NCBI GenBank assembly: GCA_030040995.1
Contig: JASHOS010000195.1
Location: 1 to 33,090 of the forward strand
Direction: 5' to 3'
DNA length: 33,090 nucleotides
Origin: Terriglobia bacterium
Lineage (GTDB): Bacteria; Acidobacteriota; Terriglobia; UBA7540
Both the position numbers and the translations under genes were made by a program. Shown one piece after another: positions 16,045 through 27,409 of the stretch. The notes below the pieces were generated by a model. It did no database searches and was not told the DNA's origin. It saw only the letters and a list, made by a program, of their open reading frames with translations. How positions within the stretch are numbered: position 1 is the first letter of the stretch; every line of letters begins with the position of its first letter.

Positions 16045-16664
16045 TGCAACGCCCTTTCTAACCGGCTCAGGGCTGATTCCGAAATCAACAATCTCTCGTG
16101 GCTCAGGAGGTCATACGCCTCAAGCTCGTGATGGCGCATCAAGTCACAACCCTCGATATTTCTTGACGAGAGATGGAGATTTCGATTCGCCGCGTCGGTC
16201 ACCACCAGCACTCGCGGGCCGACCCCCAGCTTCCGGAGCGCTCCGCTGAAATTCTTCGTCTTGGGCTCTGGCAGCTCAAACGCTTCGACAACCGTCAGCT
16301 TGTTTTCCTGAAATTTTGCCGCGAGCGCCGCCTTCAGCGCTCCCCGCTTAACCTGGACGGGAAGCTTGATGGCGTAATCGTGCGGCTTCGGGCCATGGGC
16401 GATTGAACCGTGCCGCCATAAAGAGCTGCGGATGCTACCGGCGCGAGCCCGCCCCGTCCCCTTTTGCCTCCAAGGCTTCTTGCCTCCTCCGCTGACCTCG
16501 CCGCGGCTCTTGGTGGAATGCGTTCCCCGCCGCCGGTTAGCCAGGTACGCCTTGACGCCTTCCCAAAGCAAGTTCTCGTCCGGCGCGGCGAGGAACAGAT
16601 CATCGGACACTTCGTGCTCCCTTACCTTGACTCCTTCGAGGTTCATTACGTCGAGCGTCGCCAT
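16041..16664 (-). CDS. rplD: 50S ribosomal protein L4
   Basis: L4 lines the exit tunnel with its extended loop and in enterobacteria represses its own S10 operon. The 207 residues include GTHSTKSRGEVSGGGKKPWRQKGTGRARAGS and WRHGSIAHGPKPHDYAI-K, the tunnel loop with macrolide-linked residues in KKPWRQKGTGRARAG. The C-terminus is typical (EAYDLLSHERLLISESAL). It starts ten bases after the rplC stop. Confidence 0.99.
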   Translation of the reverse strand: MATLDVMNLEGVKVREHEVSDDLFLAAPDENLLWEGVKAYLANRRRGTHSTKSRGEVSGGGKKPWRQKGTGRARAGSIRSSLWRHGSIAHGPKPHDYAIKLPVQVKRGALKAALAAKFQENKLTVVEAFELPEPKTKNFSGALRKLGVGPRVLVVTDAANRNLHLSSRNIEGCDLMRHHELEAYDLLSHERLLISESALSRLERALQ

Positions 16665-16674
16665 AATTCCTGTT

Positions 16675-17316
16675 CTAAAGCTTCGGAGCTTTTGCCCTGC
16701 GCACGATCACATATCCGCCGTCGGGACCGGGAACGGCGCCGCGAACGATTAAGGCGTTATCATCGGGAAGAACGCGAAGAATTCGCAAGTTTCTGACCGT
16801 GACACGCGCTGCGCCCATATGTCCCGCGGCGAGCATCCCCTTGAGCACCCGCGAGGGGAAAGCCGAGGCGCCAATCGATCCGGGGGCGCGGTGAAACATC
16901 GATCCGTGAGAGGCTCCGCCGCCGCCGAAGTGGTGGCGCTTATGAAATCCCGCAAAGCCCCGTCCCTTGGATACTCCGATAACGTCTACTAGCTCATTCG
17001 CCTTAAATTCGTCGACGAGCACCTTGTCGCCCATTTTGATACTGGCATCGCCATTCTTGAGCTGAACTTCGCGCACGAAGCGGGAAGGGTTTGCCCCCGC
17101 ACGCTTAAAATGACCCTGCTCTGGCCGCGTAACGCGCCGGGGTCCGGGTAACTCAACCAAAGCCAGTTGGACAGCCTCGTAGCCGTCTTTCCCGGCTGTT
17201 TTTCGCTGCAGAACCACACAGGGACCGACCTTAAGCACCGTGGCCGCCACTAAATCCCCGTTTTCCTGAAACAACCGGGTCACGCCAAGCTTTCTGCCAA
17301 GAATTCCGTCTACCAT
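16675..17316 (-). CDS. rplC: 50S ribosomal protein L3
   Basis: L3 is an early assembler whose loop reaches the peptidyl-transferase centre. The 213 residues have [47 protein letters not shown] and [26 protein letters not shown]. The E. coli PrmB-methylated Gln after GSIG is Ala here, as in many bacteria, so that modification should be absent. It starts eleven bases after rpsJ. Confidence 0.99.
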   Translation of the reverse strand: MVDGILGRKLGVTRLFQENGDLVAATVLKVGPCVVLQRKTAGKDGYEAVQLALVELPGPRRVTRPEQGHFKRAGANPSRFVREVQLKNGDASIKMGDKVLVDEFKANELVDVIGVSKGRGFAGFHKRHHFGGGGASHGSMFHRAPGSIGASAFPSRVLKGMLAAGHMGAARVTVRNLRILRVLPDDNALIVRGAVPGPDGGYVIVRRAKAPKL

Positions 17317-17327
17317 TTCCCTGTTCG

Positions 17328-17657
17328 CTACTTCGTGTGTTCTCTTCCAAACGCTTTGATTTCAATATCCACGCCCGAAGGAAGGTCAAGCTTGGTAAGC
17401 GCCTCAATCGTCGAGCCCGTGGGCTCAAGGATATCTACCAGACGCTTATGGGTGCGAATCTCAAACTGCTCCCGCGATTTCTTGTCGGCGTGCGGCGAGC
17501 GAAGCACGCAGTACTTGTTCTTAACCGTAGGCAGGGGTATCGGGCCGGCCACTTGAGCACCATTACGCTTGGCCGTCGAGACAATCTCGACGGCCGCTTG
17601 ATCCAGGATGCGGTGATCGTAACCCTTTAACCGGATTCGAATTTTTTCGTGTAGCAT
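17328..17657 (-). CDS. rpsJ: 30S ribosomal protein S10
   Basis: S10 lies in the 30S head and doubles as NusE in antitermination complexes. The protein is 109 aa with [57 protein letters not shown] and a [10 protein letters not shown] end. It begins 17 bases after tuf, so there is no S10 leader of the enterobacterial type and tuf and rpsJ are probably cotranscribed. Confidence 0.99.
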   Translation of the reverse strand: MLHEKIRIRLKGYDHRILDQAAVEIVSTAKRNGAQVAGPIPLPTVKNKYCVLRSPHADKKSREQFEIRTHKRLVDILEPTGSTIEALTKLDLPSGVDIEIKAFGREHTK

Positions 17658-17674
17658 ATTCCTTTCACGCGCTC

Positions 17675-18865
<1,191 letters not shown>

Positions 18866-18916
18866 GATCGTTTTGCCTCACTTCGATGATTTAGTTCACG
18901 CGAATCAGCGCCAGCC

Positions 18917-21070
<2,154 letters not shown>

Positions 21071-21122
21071 AAAATAGCGTAGCTAAACAGACTCCACCGT
21101 CTTCGCGGCGGACAAAGCTGCG

Positions 21123-21202
21123 ATCCGGGTTTAGAACCCGGATTGTTAGGATGAAGCCGGTCCGGTGGCTGCGGGACGCCTCGTGGCTTCAGGCGAAGCC
21201 AC
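21123..21202. repeat. Two hairpins in the rpsG-fusA gap
   Basis: ATCCGGGTT (21123-21131) pairs with AACCCGGAT (21135-21143) around TAG; GTGGCTTC (21183-21190) pairs with GAAGCCAC (21195-21202) around AGGC. Neither has a U-tract on the minus strand, so they are not terminators. They resemble the dispersed palindromes in other gaps. Confidence 0.7.
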
Positions 21203-21241
21203 ATCTCGTCGCCGCTTCAGGCCTTCCCGCATCGTCGGGGT

Positions 21242-21712
21242 TTACCAGCGGTAGTGGGCAAAAGCCCTGTTGGCTTCCGCCATGCGGTGGGTATCGTCCT
21301 TCTTCTTGATCGCCCCGCCGCGATTATTGGAGGCATCCAACAGCTCAGCGGACAGCCTTTCGACCATAGACTTTTCGCTGCGCTCGCGCGCATAGCCAAT
21401 AATCCAGCGGAGGCTCAGAGAAGTTTGACGATTCCGATTCACTTCAACCGGTATTTGGTAATTGGCTCCGCCTACGCGGCGGCTCTTCACTTCGAGCGCC
21501 GGCCGCACGTTATCCAGAGCCTTCTTGAATGTCTTAATCGGGTCATCGTTCGTTTTCTGCCCGATGACGTCCAGCGCCCCATAGACAATACGTTGCGCCA
21601 CCGATTTCTCGCCCTTTGACATCAGGCAATTAATCAGCTTCTGTACAACCAGATTACCGTAGACGGGGTCTGGAACGATCTCCCGCCGTTCAACAGTTCC
21701 CTTTCGGGGCAT
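21242..21712 (-). CDS. rpsG: 30S ribosomal protein S7
   Basis: S7 nucleates the 30S head and lies at the E site. The 156 residues are family length: [20 protein letters not shown], the [22 protein letters not shown] helix, [27 protein letters not shown], and the C-terminal [21 protein letters not shown]7 is the str-operon repressor in E. coli; no such target was identified. It follows rpsL by 27 bases. Confidence 0.99.
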   Translation of the reverse strand: MPRKGTVERREIVPDPVYGNLVVQKLINCLMSKGEKSVAQRIVYGALDVIGQKTNDDPIKTFKKALDNVRPALEVKSRRVGGANYQIPVEVNRNRQTSLSLRWIIGYARERSEKSMVERLSAELLDASNNRGGAIKKKDDTHRMAEANRAFAHYRW

Positions 21713-21739
21713 AAAATAGTTTCTGCCTTTAGCTTACGT

Positions 21740-22117
21740 TTACGAAGCCTTCGGCCGCTTCGCGCCATATTTCGAGCGCCCTTGCCGGCGATCATTCACC
21801 CCGGCCGAATCCAATGTGCCTCGCACGACGTGGTAACGGACTCCGGGAAGGTCCTTCACTCTTCCGCCTCGAATCATCACAATCGAGTGCTCCTGCAGAT
21901 TGTGGCCAACCCCAGGGATGTAAGTTGTCACTTCCATGCTGTTGGTGAGCCGTACGCGGGCCACTTTCCGCAGCGCCGAATTCGGTTTCTTGGGCGTCTG
22001 AGTGTAGACGCGAATGCATACCCCACGCTTCTGCGGACATCCCTCGAGCGCCGGGCTCGAAGTCTTGTAGCGTGGCCACTTCCTGCCCAAACGGACCATT
22101 TGACTAAACGTTGGCAC
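21740..22117 (-). CDS. rpsL: 30S ribosomal protein S12
   Basis: S12 monitors codon-anticodon pairing in the decoding centre. The 125 residues have [23 protein letters not shown] (41-51) and [15 protein letters not shown] (86-100). Lysines at the two classical streptomycin positions (the TPKK Lys and the VKD Lys) are wild type, so no rpsL-type resistance is seen. The start is GTG at 22115-22117; the family N-terminus begins there. It is the first gene of the str-S10-spc-alpha block and has a promoter upstream. Confidence 0.98.
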   Translation of the reverse strand: MPTFSQMVRLGRKWPRYKTSSPALEGCPQKRGVCIRVYTQTPKKPNSALRKVARVRLTNSMEVTTYIPGVGHNLQEHSIVMIRGGRVKDLPGVRYHVVRGTLDSAGVNDRRQGRSKYGAKRPKAS

Positions 22118-22183
22118 CTAAATTCCCATCCCTTGCTGCGCTGACCCGCCTGTGAGCATTACCTCAAGTGACAAAGCCTTTCG

Positions 22184-22213
22184 AATGTACCAAATCCTAT
22201 ATTTGACTGTCAA
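22184..22213 (-). promoter_or_regulatory. Sigma70-type promoter upstream of rpsL
   Basis: On the minus strand TTGACA (22208-22213) and TACATT (22184-22189) are separated by 18 bases. The expected start is near 22177, giving a leader of about 60 bases before the GTG of rpsL. The -35 lies in a small palindrome, TTGAC-A-GTCAA. A full-consensus -35 at the head of the str cluster suggests it is a separate transcription unit from frr. Confidence 0.65.
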
Positions 22214-22224
22214 GCGTAAACAGT

Positions 22225-22278
22225 GCGTAGAAGCGGCTTTATGCTGTTATTTGCGTGGCAAGATGAATCCGCAGCTAC
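22225..22278. repeat. Degenerate family 1 palindromic repeat (copy D)
   Basis: GCGTAGAAGCGGCTTTATGC...GCGTGGCAAGATGAATCCGCAGCTAC follows the layout of copy A with many substitutions. It abuts the upstream side of the rpsL promoter. Confidence 0.55.
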
Positions 22279-22281
22279 CGG

Positions 22282-22333
22282 CGTAGCGCCAACCTTTAGG
22301 TCGACACGTGCCGGGCTAAAACCCGGCGCTACT
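22282..22333. repeat. Dispersed palindromic repeat, family 3 (copy B)
   Basis: GTAGCGCCAACCTTTAGGTCGAC is followed by the hairpin GCCGGGCTAAAACCCGGC and GCTACTT. It is the first sequence transcribed after frr. The hairpin could protect or end the frr transcript, but lacks a U-run. Confidence 0.7.
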
Positions 22334-22357
22334 TGGCCGGATCCTGTAACGCGGCCG

Positions 22358-22918
22358 CTATCGCATTTGCATAATTTCATCTTCCTTCACTTTCCCCTGG
22401 CCGTCCAATTTAGCGATGAAATCATTGGTGAGTTTCTGGATCTCCTCAAGCCCCCGCCGCTCGTCGTCCTCAGAAATTTGTTTGTCTTTCAGAAGCTTTT
22501 TCAGCGCTTCGTTGGCGTCCCGCCGGACATTGCGTACTGTCATCCGGTGGTTCTCCAATATAGCGTGCACGCGCTTCACCAGCTCCTTCCTCCGCTCTTC
22601 GGTAAGCGGGGGAATGGGAACGCGAAGCATCTTCCCATCGTTCATCGGGTTCAGCCCGAGGCCGGATGACCGGATTGCTTTCTCAATGGCCGCCAGTAAC
22701 CCCGGATCCCACGGCTGGATCGTAATCAGAACGGGCTCCGGCACTCCCAGTGTGGCCACCTGATTGAGCGGGGTCGGCGTTCCGTAATATTCCACCTTGA
22801 CATGATCCAGCAATGATGCGGAGGCGCGCCCCGTTCTCACCGCCGCCAACTCCTGTTGAAATTCCTCGACCGCCTTCGACATTCGGACCTTCGCTTCGGC
22901 TAACGTTTCTTTGACCAT
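22358..22918 (-). CDS. frr: Ribosome recycling factor
   Basis: RRF with EF-G splits post-termination ribosomes. The 186 residues match family length: VRMSKAVEEFQQELAAVRTGRASASLLDHVKVEYYG at the N-terminus, PLNQVATLGVPEPVLITIQPWD, and VKRVHAILENHRMTVRNVRRDANEALKKL in the long coil. The ATG at 22918 has GGGAGG seven bases upstream. It follows pyrH by 19 bases in the common rpsB-tsf-pyrH-frr order and is the last gene before the rpsL promoter. Confidence 0.99.
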   Translation of the reverse strand: MVKETLAEAKVRMSKAVEEFQQELAAVRTGRASASLLDHVKVEYYGTPTPLNQVATLGVPEPVLITIQPWDPGLLAAIEKAIRSSGLGLNPMNDGKMLRVPIPPLTEERRKELVKRVHAILENHRMTVRNVRRDANEALKKLLKDKQISEDDERRGLEEIQKLTNDFIAKLDGQGKVKEDEIMQMR

Positions 22919-22937
22919 CGGACGGCCTCCCTAGTTC

Positions 22938-23672
22938 TCAGCGCGCTACCAGCGATCCGACTTTTTCCCCGGAGATAACACGTTTAAGATTTCCCGGAAC
23001 GTTCAAGTTGAAAATGATTATGGGCAGACTGTTGTCCATGCAAAGCGAGATCGCGGTGGTATCCATCACCGCCAGTCCCTTGGAAAGGACGTCAAGATAG
23101 GTAATTCGAGGCACCATCTCCGCATCAGGTGAAACGCGTGGATCGCGGTCATATACGCCATCCACTTTCGTGGCTTTCAAGATCACATCGGCTTTGACTT
23201 CCATACCTCGCAAGGCCGCCGCCGTATCCGTCGAAAAATAGGGACTGCCCGTGCCGCCGGCAAGAATGACGAGCCGCCCTTTCTCAAGGTGACGGATCAC
23301 CCGGCGCCGGATGAAGGGCTCGGCGATTTCCCGCATCTCAATCGCGGTGATCACGCGGGTATCCGAGCCGGCCTTTTCGAGTGCGTCCTGAAGCGCCAGG
23401 GCATTGATGACGGTTGCCAGCATCCCCATGTGATCCGCGACGACGCGGTCAAAGCCATTCGCCGAAGCCGCGACGCCCCGGATAAAGTTTCCGCCGCCCA
23501 CGACGATCGCCACTTGAACGCCCCATTCATGAACTTCATGGATCTCGCTGGCGATACGAGCGACGGCCTCGGGAGCGACGCCAAAGCCCTGAGTTCCGAT
23601 CAGGGCCTCGCCGCTGAGCTTGAGCAGGACTCGCTGAAAGGCAGGTTCGCTCATCATTCCGTCGGGACACAC
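22938..23672 (-). CDS. pyrH: Uridylate kinase (UMP kinase)
   Basis: PyrH phosphorylates UMP to UDP and is an amino-acid-kinase fold hexamer. Motifs include [13 protein letters not shown] near the N-terminus, [49 protein letters not shown] and [11 protein letters not shown]. The longest frame opens with GTG at 23672; ATGs at 23657 and 23654 give an N-terminus closer to family length, and no strong Shine-Dalgarno decides. The 108-base gap to tsf has no clear palindrome. Confidence 0.97.
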   Translation of the reverse strand: MCPDGMMSEPAFQRVLLKLSGEALIGTQGFGVAPEAVARIASEIHEVHEWGVQVAIVVGGGNFIRGVAASANGFDRVVADHMGMLATVINALALQDALEKAGSDTRVITAIEMREIAEPFIRRRVIRHLEKGRLVILAGGTGSPYFSTDTAAALRGMEVKADVILKATKVDGVYDRDPRVSPDAEMVPRITYLDVLSKGLAVMDTTAISLCMDNSLPIIIFNLNVPGNLKRVISGEKVGSLVAR

Positions 23673-23780
23673 CTTGAGGTTTCAGCCTCTCTCAGCCCCT
23701 TAAGAAACTCCTCGCTTGTTTGGAAGAATCAAAGGGTTTTGGACCGCCGGAAGCCGCTGCTACGTGGTCGCATCAGGGGG

Positions 23781-24419
23781 TTACCCAGCGGAGCCGGGGG
23801 TGGAGCCGGTAGGGATCAAACCCTCTCCCACTTTGAAACGGGCAAAGCGGCGGACCGCGATGTTCTCGCCAAATTTCGCAATCTTTGAGGCAATGAGATC
23901 CGCAACGGTCTGTGCCGGATTTTGATCCTTGATGAAGTGCTGCTCGTAAAGGCAGTTCTCTTCGTAAAACTTTCCCAGTCTTCCCTCGACAATCTTCTCA
24001 AGTACTGCGGCTGGCTTGCCCGAACCTTCCGCCTGGACGGCGAGAATCGCTTTCTCTTTGTCCAGCGCCTCAGGCGTCACGTCCTCTTTGCGAATAAACC
24101 TCGGGTCAGTCGCGCAGATGTGCATGGCCAAATCGTGGGCGAGCTGCCCGAACTCTTCGTTGCGAGCGACAAAATCGCTTTCACAGTTCAGTTCCACGAT
24201 CACGGCAATCTGGGAGCCCGGATGAACGTAGGACCCGATCAAACCCTCGGAAGCCGCGCGTCCGGCCTTCTTCGCGGCGGCCGCCTTGCCGCGCTTGCGA
24301 AGGATCGTGAACGCCTGGTCCAAATCCCCATTCGCTTCATCGAGCGCCTTCTTGCACTCCATCATCGGCGCGCCGCTCATGTCTCGCAATTTTTTTACAG
24401 CGTCCTTCGAAACATCCAT
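23781..24419 (-). CDS. tsf: Translation elongation factor Ts (short form)
   Basis: EF-Ts recycles EF-Tu by nucleotide exchange. The 212 residues start with an UBA-like domain, VSKDAVKKLRDMSGAPMMECKKALDEANGD, and contain the EF-Tu-contact motif SDFVARN (81-87; TDFVAKN in E. coli). The second subdomain of the E. coli protein is lacking, as in the short EF-Ts of Thermus and others. The ATG abuts the rpsB stop (TAGATG), implying coupling. A Pro/Gly-rich tail ends the protein. Confidence 0.98.
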   Translation of the reverse strand: MDVSKDAVKKLRDMSGAPMMECKKALDEANGDLDQAFTILRKRGKAAAAKKAGRAASEGLIGSYVHPGSQIAVIVELNCESDFVARNEEFGQLAHDLAMHICATDPRFIRKEDVTPEALDKEKAILAVQAEGSGKPAAVLEKIVEGRLGKFYEENCLYEQHFIKDQNPAQTVADLIASKIAKFGENIAVRRFARFKVGEGLIPTGSTPGSAG

Positions 24420-25409
24420 CTAAGGGTTTCCTTCGCGCAAATCTTCGCCTTCCGGCCCTTCCCCTGGCCGGGCGACCCGGCCTTTACCGGCAGCAGCTCG
24501 CCGGCGCGTCTTGGGGACGCGTACGCGGGCATCCTCCACTTCCTCCGCATCCGCTACTGTTTCGGGAACAGGCGATTCGAACTGGTTGTAATCGGCCCCA
24601 CCCTCTTCGGAACCGGCGGCTTCTTCCATGAGCCGGCCCTCGAAGGCTGCGCGCTCCCGCTCCGCCTCCAATTCCGCAGCCGCGCGTTCGGCGGCAAGTT
24701 TCTCCTCCTCGATCCGCCGCTCCTCGGCCATCCCCCGGCCTTCCAGCACAGCGTCCGCGATATGTGCCGTAAACAGGCGGATTGACCGGAGCGCATCGTC
24801 ATTTCCGGGAATGACATAGTCAACCATATCGGGGTCGCAGTTCGTGTCCACAATCGCAACCACCGGAATTCCCAGCTTGTAAGCCTCCTTAACGGCAATG
24901 TGCTCATTATTGGAATCCACCACGAACAGGGCGTCGGGCAGCCCCGGCATCTCCTTGATCCCTGCCAGATTGTACTCGAGATGCTCGCGCTCCCGCTCGA
25001 GTCTCAGCACTTCTTTTTTCGGCAATAAATCATATCTGCCGTCCCGGCTCATTTCCTCGAGCTCCTTAAGTCTCTGGATAGATTTTTGGATGGTCGTGTA
25101 ATTCGTTAGCAGGCCGCCCAGCCACCGGTGATTCACGTAATACATCGTGCATCGTGACGCTTCTTCCGCGATAGCCTCTTGTGCCTGCCGTTTGGTGCCC
25201 ACGAAAAGCACGGTCTTGCCTTCCTGGCTCAAGTCGCTCACAAATTTCGCAGCTTCTCGGAACAGCTTCAGCGTCTTCTGCAAATCGATAATATAAATAC
25301 CGTTGCGCTCCCCGTAGATGTATTCCTTCATCTTCGGGTTCCAGCGCCGCGTCTGGTGGCCGAAATGGACCCCGGCCTCCAGAAACTCTTTCATGCTGAT
25401 AACTGGCAA
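24420..25409 (-). CDS. rpsB: 30S ribosomal protein S2 with long charged tail
   Basis: S2 binds at the head-body junction of the 30S subunit and recruits S1. Residues 1-227 are canonical ([49 protein letters not shown]). About 100 further residues follow: a Glu/Ala/Arg helix that may be a coiled coil (230-265), an acidic stretch, then a basic segment with KTRRR. Usual length is near 230-250, so the tail is notable. The start is TTG at 25409 with GGAGG four bases upstream; an in-frame ATG at 25394 would lose the family N-terminus. Confidence 0.98.
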   Translation of the reverse strand: MPVISMKEFLEAGVHFGHQTRRWNPKMKEYIYGERNGIYIIDLQKTLKLFREAAKFVSDLSQEGKTVLFVGTKRQAQEAIAEEASRCTMYYVNHRWLGGLLTNYTTIQKSIQRLKELEEMSRDGRYDLLPKKEVLRLEREREHLEYNLAGIKEMPGLPDALFVVDSNNEHIAVKEAYKLGIPVVAIVDTNCDPDMVDYVIPGNDDALRSIRLFTAHIADAVLEGRGMAEERRIEEEKLAAERAAAELEAERERAAFEGRLMEEAAGSEEGGADYNQFESPVPETVADAEEVEDARVRVPKTRRRAAAGKGRVARPGEGPEGEDLREGNP

Positions 25410-25413
25410 ATCG

Positions 25414-25418
25414 CCTCC
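25414..25418 (-). promoter_or_regulatory. Shine-Dalgarno GGAGG for the TTG start of rpsB
   Basis: It lies in the 13-base rpsI-rpsB gap, four bases before the TTG at 25409. Confidence 0.8.
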
Positions 25419-25422
25419 ATTC

Positions 25423-25818
25423 TTATCGTTTTGAAAATTGAAATCGCTTGCGCGCGCCTTTTTGACCGTACTTCTTCCGTTCTTTGATCCTTGAATCGCG
25501 GGTCAAAAACGCTCCCCGGCGAAGCGCGGAGCGCAGTTCGGGATTAAAGATCAGCAGAGCCCGCGCAATGCCCAAGCGCGCGGCTCCTACCTGCCCATGC
25601 AAGCCTCCCCCGCGCAGCAGAATGAGAATGTCAAATTTTCCCGCCGTCTCCGTCGCACCGAGCGGCTGCTGCAACTCAGCCTGCAACGCCTTCGACGGCA
25701 CATATTCGTCGAGCGGGCGCCGGTTGATGGTGATCTTGCCTTCTCCCTCCCGTAGGTACACTCGCGCGACCGCGCTCTTCCTTCTCCCGGTTGCGCGATA
25801 TTCCATTACTCCTGGCAC
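25423..25818 (-). CDS. rpsI: 30S ribosomal protein S9
   Basis: S9 lies in the 30S head and its C-terminal Lys-Arg tail touches the P-site tRNA. The 131 residues show [40 protein letters not shown] and the ending [22 protein letters not shown]. The GTG at 25818 has AAAGGAG five bases upstream, better than the ATG at 25806, which is only two bases from its AGGAG; GTG is therefore chosen. It follows rplM by 124 bases with two hairpins in the gap. Confidence 0.98.
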   Translation of the reverse strand: MPGVMEYRATGRRKSAVARVYLREGEGKITINRRPLDEYVPSKALQAELQQPLGATETAGKFDILILLRGGGLHGQVGAARLGIARALLIFNPELRSALRRGAFLTRDSRIKERKKYGQKGARKRFQFSKR

Positions 25819-25845
25819 CTGAACTCCTTTGCTGACTCGTTGTCG

Positions 25846-25914
25846 CGCTGGTCCCGCTTAGCGGGACCAGCGTTTGCCGCCGGGACGCATGCGCGACGGG
25901 AACCGCTGGTTCCC
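25846..25914. repeat. Two hairpins in the rplM-rpsI gap
   Basis: CGCTGGTCCCGC (25846-25857) pairs perfectly with GCGGGACCAGCG (25861-25872) around TTA. GGGAACC pairs with GGTTCCC (25898-25914) around GCT. No U-run follows on the minus strand, so read-through into rpsI is expected; the stems might set mRNA stability. Confidence 0.75.
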
Positions 25915-25942
25915 CGCGCCAGACGCCGAAGGAATGCCATCA

Positions 25943-26374
25943 TCAGCGCTTGAGGTTGGCCAATTCCGGTTTCTGACCTTCGTGAGGATGGCTGGGACCT
26001 GCATAGACCCTGACCCGGGCTGCCATACGGTCGCCCAGACGGCTCTTCGGAAGCATCCCACGAACCGCCTCCCAAACCATTGCCGTCGGCCGGGAAGCCA
26101 GGTACTGGCGCGCGGAAATCTCCTTTAGCCCGCCCGGATATCCCGTATGACGCCGATAGATCTTCTGATCCATTTTGCGTCCCGTCAATAAGACTTTCTC
26201 TGAGTTGATGATAATTAGCCCGTCGCGGTGGTCCTCGTGCGGCGTGTAGTCCGGGCTGGCTTTCCCCATCAGCACGCTCGCGGCGCGAGCAGCTAACCGG
26301 CCCAGAGGCCAACCCTCCGCGTCAATCAAGCTCCATCGTATCTTTCGCCGTCTCGACCCCTGAAGGTATGTCAC
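25943..26374 (-). CDS. rplM: 50S ribosomal protein L13
   Basis: L13 is an early 50S assembly protein. The 143 residues contain the motifs WSLIDAEGWPLGRLAARAASVLMGK, YTPHEDHRDGLIIINSEKV, KIYRRHTGYPGGLKE and the MLPKSRLGDRMAARVRVYAGPSHPHEGQKP signature. The start is GTG at 26374, preceded by GAGGAG and an in-frame stop nine bases upstream. It is the first gene of the rplM-rpsI-rpsB-tsf-pyrH-frr unit, with a strong promoter just upstream. Confidence 0.98.
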   Translation of the reverse strand: MTYLQGSRRRKIRWSLIDAEGWPLGRLAARAASVLMGKASPDYTPHEDHRDGLIIINSEKVLLTGRKMDQKIYRRHTGYPGGLKEISARQYLASRPTAMVWEAVRGMLPKSRLGDRMAARVRVYAGPSHPHEGQKPELANLKR

Positions 26375-26414
26375 TACTCCTCACCCATCATCCTGATTTT
26401 ACCGCAATTTTTTA

Positions 26415-26444
26415 TTAATACTTGACCTTCCACACTTTTGTCAA
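26415..26444 (-). promoter_or_regulatory. Sigma70-type promoter upstream of rplM
   Basis: On the minus strand TTGACA (26439-26444) and TATTAA (26415-26420) are separated by 18 bases in an AT-rich stretch. The start would fall near 26408, giving a leader of about 34 bases before rplM. It is the best promoter match I found in the window and probably drives rplM to frr. Confidence 0.75.
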
Positions 26445-26461
26445 TCGCTGCCAAATTCCCG

Positions 26462-26548
26462 GTAGTGGGTCAGTTTGGACTTGTAGCGGCGAGTTTACCT
26501 CGCCAGATGGCGGCATGAAGCCGCCTCTACATCAAACTGACCCACTAC
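26462..26548. repeat. Dispersed palindromic repeat, family 1 (copy E, variant ends)
   Basis: The core TGTAGCGGCGAGTTTACCTCGCC...GGCGGCATGAAGCCGCCTCTAC matches copy B. The ends are GTAGTGGGTCAGTTTG and its exact inverse, 16 of 16 bases paired, but the outer sequence differs from the CCTCAGTTTCGGG ends of copies B and C. Confidence 0.8.
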
Positions 26549-27102
26549 GCAATTCCCCAAATCCGTAGGCAACCAAAAGTGATGTAGGGGGGACGGCTTG
26601 CCGTCCCCTTGATTGCCGCCCGAAAAGCAACGAGGGTAGGGCAAGCCCCACCCCTACGCTGCTCAAGCCCGGGGTGGATACCGCTGGCCCGGTGGCGCAG
26701 ACATTGGCACTTGATGTTTGCGACCAGCGACTCACTTGGGATGCGAATAGAGGTGAGTTTGCAGAGAACGCCTGGTCGCCCTTGACCCCGCGCCCTTGAA
26801 GAGGCTTTTAAAAATCTTGATAACGCCGACGGCCCTGGCTCTCCAGCCTGCCAGGAGCGGCCCTGCCGCTGCCACATAAAGAAATCGCCGGTCTTCGCAT
26901 ACTCCTGGTCGCGGCCATAGCCGCAATCGAGAAGCAAACGTTCCCTTGGGCTGCGATAGGCAGAGGTGGATTGATCTGTTGTGGCGGAAAGCTCTTCCAC
27001 TTGGGCTGGGAGACCGCCGCCTGCTCCTGGCAGGATCGTCTTCGCGCTTGCTGAAGCCGCAATACCGCTCTTCAAAAAATCGCGCCTTGTCCAATTCGGC
27101 AT
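26545..27102 (-). pseudogene. Decayed N-terminal remnant of a Tat-exported glycoside hydrolase
   Basis: The frame starts at ATG 27102 with GGAG eight bases upstream and encodes a twin-arginine signal, RRDFLK at residues 6-11. The segment to about residue 75 (SPRERLLLD, then GYGRDQEYAKTGDFF) resembles the start of family-2-like glycoside hydrolases (beta-galactosidase type) common in Acidobacteria, but a stretch after LLLD seems deleted. Later residues match nothing I know, and the last third is translated family 2 repeat. No catalytic domain remains, so I call it a pseudogene; enzyme identity is inference. Confidence 0.55.
26583..26658. repeat. Dispersed palindromic repeat, family 2 (copy B)
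   Basis: It matches the copy at 12291-12366: TGTAGGGGGGACGGCTTGCCGTCCCC, then GATTGCCGCCC, and a second stem GTAGGG-CAAGCCCCA-CCCTACG. It overlaps the 3' end of the decayed hydrolase frame, supporting insertion into that gene. Confidence 0.85.
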
Positions 27103-27236
27103 TCTCTGTCTCCGCTAACAGTTAGGGTTGAGTGTCCAGCCCGGCACGAACTCTGCGCCGCGCCACAATTCTACACAGTTACGGGCATGGCATCGAAAAA
27201 ACTTTCAGATGTCGGATTACCTGAGTTCCGGGCTCG

Positions 27237-27295
27237 CACCGCCGGGCTTCTGCCCGGCACCTGGCCAAATGCCGACCTGAAGGTCGGCGCTACAA
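27237..27295. repeat. Dispersed palindromic repeat, family 3 (copy C)
   Basis: It has the hairpins GCCGGGCTTCTGCCCGGC (27241-27258) and GCCGACCTGAAGGTCGGC (27271-27288), then GCTACAAAG. The same second hairpin occurs in copy A at 624-668. It lies between two divergent genes. Confidence 0.75.
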
Positions 27296-27409
27296 AGAGA
27301 CCGGAATCCCGCTCTCCGGCCTGACCTGCGCGGAATCCATGAGTGGTAGAATGATGCAGATAATTTTGTCAGGCGATGATGACATGCATGCGCGAACTGG
27401 AGATTACTT

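Noticed and set aside
17658-17674. tRNA gene or S10 leader between tuf and rpsJ
   Set aside because: The gap is only 17 bases. I also saw no tRNA-like sequence in the fusA-tuf gap.
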